Assembly (NCBI GenBank): GCA_902537055.1
Contig: CACAZW010000002.1
Coordinates: forward strand, 127,501 to 191,500
DNA length: 64,000 nucleotides
Direction of reading: 5' to 3'
From: an uncultured Pelagibacteraceae bacterium
Lineage (GTDB): Bacteria > Pseudomonadota > Alphaproteobacteria > Pelagibacterales > Pelagibacteraceae
Shown here: positions 17,424 through 26,235 of the stretch, one piece after another
Position numbering within the stretch: the stretch's first letter is position 1
How the letters are laid out: every line of letters starts with the position of its first letter
Program-made: the position numbers and the translations under genes
The notes under the pieces: generated by a model
The model's database searches: none
What the model saw: the letters and a program-made list of their open reading frames with translations, nothing else
What the model was told of the DNA's origin: nothing

Positions 17424-18105
17424 TCTTTAATAAAAATTTGCAAAATTCGTAGTCAATTACATTATTTATATCAATTTTTTCAATATCATCTTTTATTTCA
17501 TAGCCAAAGCATTTTCTCCCAACCATACTTTTATTTTTAATAAAATCTTTGAATTTTGAAATCAATATTATTCCTGATGATTGGTATTTTGGTTTTAAAA
17601 AATGTCTATTAAAAATAGTTGGTGATTTATTAAATCTTATAAGTTTATTTTTTATATCAATTATAAAATCGGGGTGTGAAGTATTTTTTACCCTTAGAAC
17701 AGAAATTAAAGAGTCAATTCCTTTTTTATCTAAAAAAATTTTTATTGCATTATCAATAAGTTTTGTGGTCCTGAAAACATGTGTAGGATGTAGTTCAACT
17801 AAAATATCAGGCACATAATCAATATTATCTGTGACAAATTTTAAAGCATCATAAAGTTTTGAATTATCTCTTGAAATTTTTTTTGGTCTAAGTTTTTCAC
17901 ACCAAATATTATTTTTTTTTGAAATATTTTGAATTTTTTTTGAGTCTGTTGATACAGATACCTGGCTTATATATTTTGAACGTTTTGCTTGATTAATAGT
18001 ATGCTCAATTATTGATTTATTTTTTAATTTGATAATATTTTTATTTTTTAATCCCTTTGATCCTGCTCTAGCTGGTATAATACAAAGAATCTTAAGTTTT
18101 TTCAT
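17404..18105 (-). CDS. Second CMP-nonulosonate cytidylyltransferase, NeuA/PtmB-like
   Basis: The 233-residue protein carries the canonical CMP-sugar synthetase loop IIPARAGSKGLKNKN near 8-22, VSVSTDSKKI near 49, LRPKKISRDNS near 71 and ELHPTHVFR near 103. It is better conserved in the first motif than the NeuA-like protein at 10960. It leads a compact operon of five overlapping genes with no space for internal promoters. Together with the SAF-less NeuB at 13238 it indicates a second CMP-activated acidic sugar. The start ATG at 18105 is 42 bases from the divergent methyltransferase gene. Confidence 0.85.
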   Translation of the reverse strand: MKKLKILCIIPARAGSKGLKNKNIIKLKNKSIIEHTINQAKRSKYISQVSVSTDSKKIQNISKKNNIWCEKLRPKKISRDNSKLYDALKFVTDNIDYVPDILVELHPTHVFRTTKLIDNAIKIFLDKKGIDSLISVLRVKNTSHPDFIIDIKNKLIRFNKSPTIFNRHFLKPKYQSSGIILISKFKDFIKNKSMVGRKCFGYEIKDDIEKIDINNVIDYEFCKFLLKNDYKKL

Positions 18106-18125
18106 TGTGAATTTTACTCTAACAA

Positions 18126-18131
18126 TATAAT
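18126..18131 (+). promoter_or_regulatory. Possible -10 element for the gene at 18148
   Basis: A perfect TATAAT lies in the 42-base divergent gap between 18105 and 18148. The best -35 candidate is TTGTGA at 18105-18110 with a short 15-base spacer, overlapping the opposite start codon. Support is weak because TATAAT is common in this base composition. Confidence 0.25.
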
Positions 18132-18147
18132 TTAATTTTCATAACTT

Positions 18148-19197
18148 ATGTCTATTTCATTTAACATTAAAAAAAAAGACATCAATTCTAAAAAAAAATG
18201 TATTTTATGCAAAAGTCAAAATCTTAAGAAAATATCTGAGATTTTTTATAAAAACTCATTTATTTTTTTCAGCACTTCTCTTTGTAAAAAATGTGGTTTC
18301 GTATTTAGAGATAAACATCCGTCAAATAACTGGTTTAAAAAACAATATAATTTGAGGAGCAAGTTTCAATTTAACAAAAATTTAGGAATTAATAAGAGTT
18401 ATGAAAAGTTTAGATTAGAAAGGTATAAAAAATTATTGGAATTTTTAGAAAAAAAAATAAATTTTAAAAGTGTAATTGATATTGGTTGCGCAACAGGAAT
18501 AGGATTGAAGATCTTTGAAAAAAAAAATTATAATACTTTGGGTATAGATACTGACAAAACAAGAATAAATTATGGAAAAAAAAACAATTTAAATTTGATA
18601 CATTCTGACATTTTCAAATTTAGTAAAAAAAATAAATTTGATTTAATTTTGTGTTTGCACACCTTAGAACACTTTACAGATCCCAATAGAGCGATTAAGA
18701 AAATTACTAAATTCATGAAAAGTAACTCATATATTTATATTGAGGTACCAGATTTTAAAAATCTTGTTAGAACCTGGGATGATTCTGTTTATTTGGCCCA
18801 CATATCAAATTTTTCTGAAAAAAATCTAATTTATTTTTTAAAACAAAATAACCTAAAACCCCTATACAGAACTTACCCCCAAACAGAAAATGGCGAAGTC
18901 AATCTGGGTATTTTGTGTAAAAAACATACTTATTCAAAAATTTTCCAAGATTTCAAAATACCACATATTAAAAGCTATAAATTAATCGGAAATAAAAATA
19001 AATTGAACATACCTTATAAGATAAATTTAGACTTAATTAACGACATTTCATTCAGTTTTAAAGTTAAAGGAAATAAAGGTAATTCACTAGATACAAATTT
19101 TAAAAGAAAATTGATTTTTAATAAATTAAATAATAAATATGAGATAAGTAAGGATGTAGTATATTTTAGAATTATTAAATACAAAAAAATAATATAA
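18148..19197 (+). CDS. SAM-dependent methyltransferase with N-terminal zinc-ribbon-like cysteines
   Basis: The 349-residue protein begins with two cysteine pairs, CILC near residue 18 and CKKC near 45, suggesting a zinc site. A class I methyltransferase domain follows, with SAM loop VIDIGCATGIG near 110, LGIDTD near 131, DLILCLHTLEHF near 167 and YIEVPDF near 197. This resembles the Methyltransf_23 type found in surface-sugar clusters. The last ~110 residues are not recognised. It begins a plus-strand run of modification and transfer genes (methyltransferase, methyltransferase, PhyH-like, transferase, ABC flippase). The target is probably a sugar or lipid-linked sugar. Confidence 0.75.
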   Translation: MSISFNIKKKDINSKKKCILCKSQNLKKISEIFYKNSFIFFSTSLCKKCGFVFRDKHPSNNWFKKQYNLRSKFQFNKNLGINKSYEKFRLERYKKLLEFLEKKINFKSVIDIGCATGIGLKIFEKKNYNTLGIDTDKTRINYGKKNNLNLIHSDIFKFSKKNKFDLILCLHTLEHFTDPNRAIKKITKFMKSNSYIYIEVPDFKNLVRTWDDSVYLAHISNFSEKNLIYFLKQNNLKPLYRTYPQTENGEVNLGILCKKHTYSKIFQDFKIPHIKSYKLIGNKNKLNIPYKINLDLINDISFSFKVKGNKGNSLDTNFKRKLIFNKLNNKYEISKDVVYFRIIKYKKII

Positions 19198-19250
19198 ATT
19201 TTGCAAAAATGGTTTTATGAAAAAAAAACAAAATAAAATTTCTAAATATA

Positions 19251-20006
19251 ATGGTAAAAAATTTTTTAAAATATATTAAACCAAGTGCTAAGAATAAAAT
19301 TCTTTTTTTTCTAGAATACATATATCTTATAGTAATAAATTTTTTAAAATTGATAATAAAAAAATTATCTTCAATTGTTCCAATAAACTACTATGAAAAT
19401 TTAATGCCCTATGCATTGAACTTTCAATATTTTAGAAAAATTAAAAATATTAAAATCTTTAATAGTAGGGAGAAATTATGGGAATATGCTATTGATAAAA
19501 TAGGCTCAAATAAACCAATATTATTTATGGAGTTCGGAACATTTGAAGGATACTCTATAAAATATTTTGCAAAAAAAATTCAAGATCAAAATTCTATCTT
19601 TGTTGGTTGTGATACATTCACGGGGCTTCCAGAAAAATGGAATAGGATGCCGAAAGGCATGTGGGATGTAGATGGAAATATACCAATTACCAACGATAAT
19701 AGGATTAAATTTGTAAAGGGCAAGTTCCAAGATACTTTTGATGAGATAAATAGTTATATTGATTTAAATAAAAATATATTATTTCATTTTGATGCAGATC
19801 TATATAGTTCAACACTTTTTTTGCTTACTAAACTTGATTTTTGTAAAAATTACTATGCAATATTTGATGAGTTCACAGGACATGAGTCAAGAGCCTTATA
19901 CAATTATTGTCAATCTTTTGATGCTAAAGTAGAATTTTATGGCAACACAAAAGGATATGCTAATACACCACATAGAGTTTTTTGTAAAATTTCAAAATTA
20001 AATTAA
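19251..20006 (+). CDS. TylF/MycF-like class I methyltransferase
   Basis: The 251-residue protein has an N-terminal hydrophobic stretch (about 17-40), then a methyltransferase core: FMEFGTFEGYSIKYF near 89, VGCDTFTGLPEKW near 118, a segment ending with FDADLYSST near 180, and YAIFDEFTGHESRA near 202. The spacing of DTFTGLPE, HFDADLY and FDEF recalls macrocin O-methyltransferases, which bind a divalent metal through these aspartates and methylate sugar hydroxyls. The gene is 53 bases after the previous methyltransferase. A sugar O-methylation role is likely. Confidence 0.78.
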   Translation: MVKNFLKYIKPSAKNKILFFLEYIYLIVINFLKLIIKKLSSIVPINYYENLMPYALNFQYFRKIKNIKIFNSREKLWEYAIDKIGSNKPILFMEFGTFEGYSIKYFAKKIQDQNSIFVGCDTFTGLPEKWNRMPKGMWDVDGNIPITNDNRIKFVKGKFQDTFDEINSYIDLNKNILFHFDADLYSSTLFLLTKLDFCKNYYAIFDEFTGHESRALYNYCQSFDAKVEFYGNTKGYANTPHRVFCKISKLN

Positions 20007-20015
20007 ATCTAAAAT

Positions 20016-20873
20016 ATGAAATATTTATTCCCAAATTATATTTATAAAAAAAAGATACTTAAACTTATCAATCAGATAATAAACTACAAAGGCAAGTATA
20101 CTTTAGAAAAAGAATTTAAAAATAAAAATAATAAGAAACTATTAATAAATATCAATCAAGAATTGGGATATTTATTTTTAAAAAATGGGATGACCATTTC
20201 TAAAAATTTATTAAATAATTTAGAAAAATACTGCAACGAGAATAAAATAAATGAAATGAAAAAAAAAAATAATGAAAAAAGCTTCATGATAAATTTATTA
20301 GACGAAAAGGATGTGGTAAATATCCCGGGTTTACTGGATCATGTTCTAGATGATAAAATTTTAGACTTAGTTTCAAATTATCTCAAAACAATACCATTTT
20401 TGGCTTATATAAAAATATTTTATTCCCTTCCAAATCAAACAACTGAATCAAGTCAATTATTTCACTGTGATACTGAAGATGATAATCAAATAAAACTTTT
20501 TTTTTATTTAGATGATGTTGACGAAAACAACGGTCCTTTTGTTTTCATACCAAAAAATAAGTCCTTAATAGTTATGAGAAAAAATAAGTATCAAGGAAAG
20601 AGGTTAAAAGATGATGAAGTGTACAGTTATATAAACCCAAATGACGCAATCAAGTTTATTGGAGAAAAAGGTAGCGGTCTTGCAATAGATACTTGCAGAT
20701 GTTTACATTATGGTTCAAGAGAAAATAAGAAAACTAGAAAATTATTAATGGTTCAATTTACAAATCATTTCGCAAATCTATACTACAAAAGTAATTTAAA
20801 TAAATATTTAGATTATAATAAAATTGAAAAATCAAAACATATCTATTGCAAACCTCATAAAAGATTATTTTAG
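20016..20873 (+). CDS. PhyH-like Fe(II)/2-oxoglutarate oxygenase
   Basis: The 285-residue protein shows SSQLFHCDTEDD near 147 for the H-x-D pair, FFYLDDVDENNGPFVFIP near 167 and a distal histidine in DTCRCLHYGSR near 230, followed by an arginine-rich RKLLMVQF block. These are PhyH features. It is only distantly similar to the other PhyH-like protein at 7802, so the two probably have different targets. It is 9 bases from the methyltransferase upstream and 3 bases from the transferase downstream. A role as a hydroxylase of a glycan or lipid moiety is inferred from neighbours. Confidence 0.73.
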   Translation: MKYLFPNYIYKKKILKLINQIINYKGKYTLEKEFKNKNNKKLLININQELGYLFLKNGMTISKNLLNNLEKYCNENKINEMKKKNNEKSFMINLLDEKDVVNIPGLLDHVLDDKILDLVSNYLKTIPFLAYIKIFYSLPNQTTESSQLFHCDTEDDNQIKLFFYLDDVDENNGPFVFIPKNKSLIVMRKNKYQGKRLKDDEVYSYINPNDAIKFIGEKGSGLAIDTCRCLHYGSRENKKTRKLLMVQFTNHFANLYYKSNLNKYLDYNKIEKSKHIYCKPHKRLF

Positions 20874-20876
20874 TAA

Positions 20877-22322
20877 ATGAAATACCTTTTTATTGAGACA
20901 GTATTTGATAGTCCACATTTAGAGACATCTGCAGAAATTGCTCTTGATTTAAAAAATCAAAGAAAAAGTGTAAATTTTTCTTGGATTGGTTATAATCTAC
21001 CATGGTCCGACTGGAGTATTTCTAAAAATAAAATTATTTTAGGAGCTTCTCAATTAAAAAAAGTTAATCTAATTGAGACTATTTTAAAAAAAAACAACAT
21101 AGAGTGTGAAACACCTATAAAAATTAACAAAAAAAAACTACTAAAAATAAATTCTTGGGCAAAAAAATTTAATGGAAATCTTGAAAAATTAAAAAAATAT
21201 AAGTACAAAAATATTAATCTTGGGATTGGAGTGGCCTCTTCCCTAATTTCATATTATCATCAAAGTAATTTAGATACAAAAAAATATCATGAAGTTGTTG
21301 TAAGAGCTTTAACTTCGTCTGCAATAATTTATGAACGATCACTTTTATTAATTAGTAAAACCAAACCAAAAATTGTTGTTACTTTTAATAATCGTTTTGC
21401 AAGTTCTCTACCAATTGTATTAGCAGCAAAAAGAAAAAAAATAAGAATTTTGAGACACGAAAGGGGTTCGAATTACAATAAATATGAAATATTTAAAAAA
21501 GATGTACATGATTTAAGCTATAGATCAAAAAATATTAAAGATTATTGGTTAAAAGAAAAAAATCTAAAAATAAAAACTAAAATTGCAAAAAAATATTTCC
21601 TCAATAGACGAAATGGAATTCCTTTAGGTTGGGACATGAAAAAAAATTTTACATTGAAACAGAAATCTGGGAAAATAATACCTAAAGATAAAAATTTTAC
21701 TAGAATAGTTTTTTTTACCGCAAGTGAAGATGAACATGAATCCACAAAATTTCAATTAAAAAATTTAATTTGGTCTACTCAGGAATTGGCTTTAAAGAAT
21801 CTAATCAAATCTCTAAAAATTTTAAAAAAATTCGAGTTATTCATTAGAGTGCATCCCACTCATGGAAAAAGAAAATCATATGTTGATCAGGAAAAGTGGA
21901 TTAAATTTAATAATAATAAAAATATCAATGTTATACCAGCTGATAGTTCAGTTAATAGCTATGAACTCTTGGATACCGCAGATTTAGTTGTTACTTATGG
22001 GGGAAATATTGGTATTGAAGCAGTATTTTGGAAAAAAAAAGTAATGACATTGAGAAATTCGATTTATTCCGGTCATGGTATTGCCTACGAGCCCAAAAAT
22101 TTTAAAAATTTAAAAAGTATAATTAAAAATTTTAAAAAATATAAAATTATCAATCCTAACAGAGCTTTACCATTTGCTTATTATTTTATGACTTTTGGAA
22201 AAAAATTTAAATTTTTTAAATGCAAGGATTTTGATGAGTGTTATTATAAAAATTTACCAATGAGCCATTTAAATTCATTATTGTATGTTGTGAAAAGAAT
22301 TAAAAAAAAATTAAGTAGATAG
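20877..22322 (+). CDS. Putative GT-B surface-carbohydrate transferase with HP motif (paralogue of 11731)
   Basis: The 481-residue protein shares an ordered set of C-terminal blocks with the protein at 11731: FFTASEDEHE near 282, the HP motif in IRVHPTHG near 323, ADSSVNSYELL near 357 and VTYGGNIGIEAVFW near 372. The middle contains RHERGSNYNKYE near 194. The serine seen in the 11731 version before GIEA is replaced here by GGNI. Fold and family suggest transfer of a sugar onto a surface glycan; the donor is unknown, and a CMP-sugar is possible by analogy with HP-motif enzymes. Its stop codon TAG overlaps a GTG preceding the ABC transporter's ATG. Confidence 0.6.
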   Translation: MKYLFIETVFDSPHLETSAEIALDLKNQRKSVNFSWIGYNLPWSDWSISKNKIILGASQLKKVNLIETILKKNNIECETPIKINKKKLLKINSWAKKFNGNLEKLKKYKYKNINLGIGVASSLISYYHQSNLDTKKYHEVVVRALTSSAIIYERSLLLISKTKPKIVVTFNNRFASSLPIVLAAKRKKIRILRHERGSNYNKYEIFKKDVHDLSYRSKNIKDYWLKEKNLKIKTKIAKKYFLNRRNGIPLGWDMKKNFTLKQKSGKIIPKDKNFTRIVFFTASEDEHESTKFQLKNLIWSTQELALKNLIKSLKILKKFELFIRVHPTHGKRKSYVDQEKWIKFNNNKNINVIPADSSVNSYELLDTADLVVTYGGNIGIEAVFWKKKVMTLRNSIYSGHGIAYEPKNFKNLKSIIKNFKKYKIINPNRALPFAYYFMTFGKKFKFFKCKDFDECYYKNLPMSHLNSLLYVVKRIKKKLSR

Positions 22323-22324
22323 TG

Positions 22325-24019
22325 ATGCAAATACTAAAATTATTTAATGAACTAGACAATGTATTTAAAAAAAGAACAATATATCTAATATTTTTAATGC
22401 TTATAGCTGGATTTTTGGAAATGATTGGTGTTGGTCTAATTTTACCATTACTTACATTATTAACTGGAATATCTGAAACTAGTTCAAATAATTATCATTT
22501 TCTTATTAAACTTAGGGAAGATTTAAATTTAAATGAAAATGAGTTAATTATTTATTTAATTGTTGTTATATGCACTTTATATGTAATAAAAAATTTTTAT
22601 TTAGGTATAATATATTATTTACAAGTAAAATTTATTAAAGATTTTCAAATAAAATTAGGAAAAAAATTATTATCAGCATATTTGAGCATGCCTTTAAGTT
22701 ATTTCTCAAATAAAAATTCATCAGTATTTATTAGAAATTTAAGTTTTGACTTAGTTCTTTTAGCAAATTCAATATCTTCTTATGCAATTTTAGTTTTAGA
22801 GGGATCTATAATTTTATTAATTGTGACTTTATTGATAATTACTTTACCAAAATTTACTTTGATAATTATTTTTTGCTTTACCATTGTAATTTCAATCTAT
22901 TATTATTTTACTGACAAAAGAATAAAAAAATGGGGAGAGTCGAGACAATATTATGAAAGCGAAAAAATAAAACATTTAAAACAAAGTATCGAATTTGTCA
23001 GGGAAATAAAAATTTATAATATTAAAGATTTTTTTCTCAAACTTTTTAATAATAGCAACCTAAATTTCTCCGAAAGTTTTAAAAGACACCATTTTCTTCA
23101 AGCAATTGCAAAACTATGGTTAGAAACTTTAACAGTTTTGTTAATAGTTGTTTTATTATTTTTTACTATTACCAAATCAAGTGCAATAGAAAGTATTCCT
23201 ATTATAGGTTTATTTGCTGCTGCAGCCTTTCGGCTTTTGCCGTCAATGAATAGAATTGTTAATAGTTTAAATCAATTAAAATTTGTCAAATCAATCGAAA
23301 AAATTTTTTTACATGATTTAGTTTCTTATAATGAATTATTAAAAAAAAAAATTGATGAAAAATCAGATCTATCTTTTGAGAAAAATATAACTTTCGACAA
23401 CGTTACATTCGGATATTCAAATGAAAAAAAAATATTTGATAATTTAAATTTACAAATTAAAAAAGGCTCAAAAATAGGAATTTTTGGAATTAGTGGAAAG
23501 GGAAAAAGCACATTATTTGATTTACTTGCTGGAATTTTAATTCCCCAAAAAGGAAAAATTTTAATAGATGGCAAAGATTTAAAAAATTATATAAATAGCT
23601 GGCAATCAATCTTAGGTTATACTCATCAAAATACCATTATTCTAGATGATACTATTGAAAATAATATAGCAATTGGAGATGAAGTTTTAGACACAGATAG
23701 ATTAAAAAAAGTGATTAAAATTGCGAATCTCGAGGATTTTATTTCTGAATTAAAAGAAGGAATTAAATCAAGAATTTTAGAAGGTGGAAATAATATTTCT
23801 GGTGGACAAAAACAAAGGATTGGAATTGCAAGAACATTATATAAAAATCCTGAGGTATTAATTTTTGATGAAGCTTTTAATTCACTAGATAAAAATAGCA
23901 CTGAAAAGATATTATCTAATTTAAATACTCTGTATAAAGATAAAACAATCCTTTTTATTTCTCATGATTTAAGTTTAAAAGATCATTGTGACCAAATTAT
24001 TGATTTAAATAATTATTGA
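22325..24019 (+). CDS. ABC transporter (permease plus ATPase), PglK-like flippase candidate
   Basis: This 564-residue half-transporter has five or six membrane helices in residues 15-310 and an ATPase domain after about 350: Walker A GISGKGKST near 389, signature ISGGQKQR near 491, Walker B LIFDEAF near 512 and ISHD near 546. The N-terminal LMLIAGFLEMIGVGLILPLL block is typical of PglK-type oligosaccharide-lipid flippases. No Wzx-type flippase gene was found in the window, so this protein is the best candidate for moving the lipid-linked glycan across the membrane. ATG at 22325 is chosen over GTG at 22322. Its 3' end overlaps the convergent SGNH gene by 23 bases. Confidence 0.85.
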   Translation: MQILKLFNELDNVFKKRTIYLIFLMLIAGFLEMIGVGLILPLLTLLTGISETSSNNYHFLIKLREDLNLNENELIIYLIVVICTLYVIKNFYLGIIYYLQVKFIKDFQIKLGKKLLSAYLSMPLSYFSNKNSSVFIRNLSFDLVLLANSISSYAILVLEGSIILLIVTLLIITLPKFTLIIIFCFTIVISIYYYFTDKRIKKWGESRQYYESEKIKHLKQSIEFVREIKIYNIKDFFLKLFNNSNLNFSESFKRHHFLQAIAKLWLETLTVLLIVVLLFFTITKSSAIESIPIIGLFAAAAFRLLPSMNRIVNSLNQLKFVKSIEKIFLHDLVSYNELLKKKIDEKSDLSFEKNITFDNVTFGYSNEKKIFDNLNLQIKKGSKIGIFGISGKGKSTLFDLLAGILIPQKGKILIDGKDLKNYINSWQSILGYTHQNTIILDDTIENNIAIGDEVLDTDRLKKVIKIANLEDFISELKEGIKSRILEGGNNISGGQKQRIGIARTLYKNPEVLIFDEAFNSLDKNSTEKILSNLNTLYKDKTILFISHDLSLKDHCDQIIDLNNY

Positions 24020-25070
24020 TCAATTCTTCCTTAATAGATTGTGAAATTAATTTATGACCATTTTCATTTGGATGATTTGTATCAAAACTATGGAATAAAT
24101 TCTCTTTAAAATTATTTTCAAATTTCAAAAAATAATCAGTTGTGTCTATCAAATTTATATTATTTCTTTTTAAAAATTCTGTTAAGTATTTTCTAGGGTC
24201 TATATTTGAACATTTAATATCATAATTTAATTTATTTATCTTCTTATGTTTATTAAGCTGTATCGATATCGGAACAATCAGAATTAAAAAATTAATATCT
24301 CTTTCAGAAAAAATTTTTTTAATTTTTAAAATATCTTTCTTAAAAGAATCCCAAACTAATTTACTTTTATTTTGATATCCATCTGCAAAAAATGCGTATG
24401 TGTAAGGACCCAGAGCATCCAAACCTCTTTCAAAACATGAACCTTCTGTATTCCTTACTATTATACTTGCATGATGTTGAAGTAATTGAAAAAAAGAAGA
24501 ATAATTTAAATATTTGTATCTAAATTTATTTGTTGAATTAATAAGTTTCATTAAAAAAGATCTTGATGGTATATCTTTATCTGAAAATTTCAGTCTTTGA
24601 CTTCCTATATCTATCAGATCATTATAATTAAATTGATAAATTACAAAGTCTTTTTTACTTAGAATCTCAGATAAGTTTTTAGCAAACAATAAATTGTCAA
24701 CATAATTATTACCATACATGCCAGATGCAAAAATATTAAAATTTAAATTTTCATTTTTCAAATTTTGATTTAAATGTGAGTAATATGTATCTTCAAATTT
24801 AACTCCATACCCGTTAGTAACACTATCTCCTATGAACCATATAGTCTTATTTTCTTTGAATATTAACTTAACTTCTGGATTTTTAACTCTTACTAATAAT
24901 TTATTAAATTCTTTAAAGTATGTTTTTTTACCTTTAGAAACTCTAAAATAATCATTTTCTTTATAATAAATATTATTTTCACTAAATATTGGAAAAAAAA
25001 CTCTTGTTACAGTCTCACAAATCAACAAGAAAACAATTATTGAAATCAAATATTTAAAAATAAATTTCAT
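23997..25070 (-). CDS. Membrane-anchored SGNH/GDSL hydrolase-like protein
   Basis: The 357-residue protein has an N-terminal membrane segment (6-25) and an SGNH fold outside the membrane. Visible blocks are WFIGDSVTNGYGV near 80 with the nucleophilic serine, ASGMYGNNY near 119 (block II/III glycine and asparagine), and SFDTNHPNENGH near 333 with the D-x-x-H catalytic pair. SGNH proteins add or remove acyl groups on polysaccharides. A related protein lies on the opposite strand at 26236. Convergent with the ABC flippase and sharing 23 bases with it. Confidence 0.78.
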   Translation of the reverse strand: MKFIFKYLISIIVFLLICETVTRVFFPIFSENNIYYKENDYFRVSKGKKTYFKEFNKLLVRVKNPEVKLIFKENKTIWFIGDSVTNGYGVKFEDTYYSHLNQNLKNENLNFNIFASGMYGNNYVDNLLFAKNLSEILSKKDFVIYQFNYNDLIDIGSQRLKFSDKDIPSRSFLMKLINSTNKFRYKYLNYSSFFQLLQHHASIIVRNTEGSCFERGLDALGPYTYAFFADGYQNKSKLVWDSFKKDILKIKKIFSERDINFLILIVPISIQLNKHKKINKLNYDIKCSNIDPRKYLTEFLKRNNINLIDTTDYFLKFENNFKENLFHSFDTNHPNENGHKLISQSIKEELINNYLNQ

Positions 25071-25146
25071 ATTATTCTTAGGTATTTTAGACTGTTATTT
25101 ACCAATTTTTTTGTAATTATTTTTTATATTTGTACCTTGTTTAGCT

Positions 25147-25152
25147 TATAAT
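25147..25152 (+). promoter_or_regulatory. Possible -10 element for the gene cluster starting at 25171
   Basis: A perfect TATAAT lies 19 bases before the start codon, in a 100-base divergent intergenic region. No convincing -35 element stands at the right distance; TTATAT at 25124-25129 is the 17-base-spaced candidate. Only tentative. Confidence 0.3.
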
Positions 25153-25170
25153 AAAAAGAATTTTTAATTT

Positions 25171-26175
25171 ATGAAAAAAAAAATACATATATTTTTAAGA
25201 AAAAAAAATTCTACCTCTCATCATAGTATTGAAAGATTTACATTTTCAATTGCTAAATATTTAAAAATTAAAAATACTGAAATTAAAGTTATAAAATGCC
25301 CGCTTACTAGCAAAGGAATTTTTAACAGGTTATATTTAACGATTTGGGCCTTTTTTAATCAAGGTGATATAAATCATATTATTGGAGATGTTCATTTTAT
25401 TTCACTCTTGTTAAATAAAAAGAGAACAATAAATACCTTTTTAGATTGTAGACTTCTTCATGAGTTCAAAGGTTTGAAATTCTTTTTTTATTATTTGTTT
25501 TGGTTTAAATTTCCAATTTTAAAATCATCTATTTTAACATTTATTTCAGACTTCACAAAAAAAGATTTAAAAAAGTTTTCTAGATTTAGAAATATAGAAA
25601 ATTACGTTATTCCAGTTCCACTCTTTAGAGAAAACAATAATAATAATAATAATAAAAAGATTAGTGATACATGGAAAATTTTAATAATTGGAACTGAAAA
25701 ACACAAAAACCTTTTTAATATGATCAAGTCTACAAAAGGGTTAAAGATAGAGCTGCATATTGTTGGTAAAATTAATATAGAAATAACTAATTATATTAGA
25801 AAGCATCGTATAAAAATAAAAAACTATATTGATGTTGATGATAATTTTATTAATAAGCTTTATTTTAGATGTGACATATTATTAATGGTTTCATATTTCG
25901 AAGGCTTTGGGATGCCAATTATTGAGGCACAACATTCAAAATTAGCAGTGATTACAAGCAAACTTGAACCAATGAATACAGTTTCTGGTAAGGAAGCGGC
26001 AATTTTAGTAAATCCAAAAAAAGTTGTGGAGATAAAAAAAGCGATAAATAAAATTATAAACAATAGAAATTTCTATAAAAAGTTAATTAAAAATGGAAAA
26101 ATCAATTCAGATAAATATAAAAAAATATACATTAATAAGGAGTATAAGAAGATATATCAGAGACTATTAAAATAA
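25171..26175 (+). CDS. Glycosyltransferase family 4 (GT-B) protein
   Basis: The 334-residue protein ends in a GT4-type donor domain: KILIIGTEKHKNLFNMI near 168, HIVGKI near 193, MVSYFEGFGMPIIEAQ near 235 with the E-x7-E type motif, and ILVNPKKVVEIKKAI near 275. The N-terminal acceptor domain is shorter than in many GT4 enzymes. It would transfer a hexose from a nucleotide sugar onto the growing glycan on the cytoplasmic face of the membrane. It opens a plus-strand block of ten genes with mostly short gaps. A (AAT)n-like run near 25635 encodes five consecutive asparagines. Confidence 0.82.
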   Translation: MKKKIHIFLRKKNSTSHHSIERFTFSIAKYLKIKNTEIKVIKCPLTSKGIFNRLYLTIWAFFNQGDINHIIGDVHFISLLLNKKRTINTFLDCRLLHEFKGLKFFFYYLFWFKFPILKSSILTFISDFTKKDLKKFSRFRNIENYVIPVPLFRENNNNNNNKKISDTWKILIIGTEKHKNLFNMIKSTKGLKIELHIVGKINIEITNYIRKHRIKIKNYIDVDDNFINKLYFRCDILLMVSYFEGFGMPIIEAQHSKLAVITSKLEPMNTVSGKEAAILVNPKKVVEIKKAINKIINNRNFYKKLIKNGKINSDKYKKIYINKEYKKIYQRLLK

Positions 26176-26235
26176 ATTAAAAATTCTTTTTTATTGGTCG
26201 TTAAAAATGAAAAATATTTATTAAAAGTTAATTAA

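Noticed and set aside
25634-25660. AAT-type run as a microsatellite contingency locus
   Set aside because: The run is short, codes for asparagines in frame, and triplet changes would not switch the gene off.
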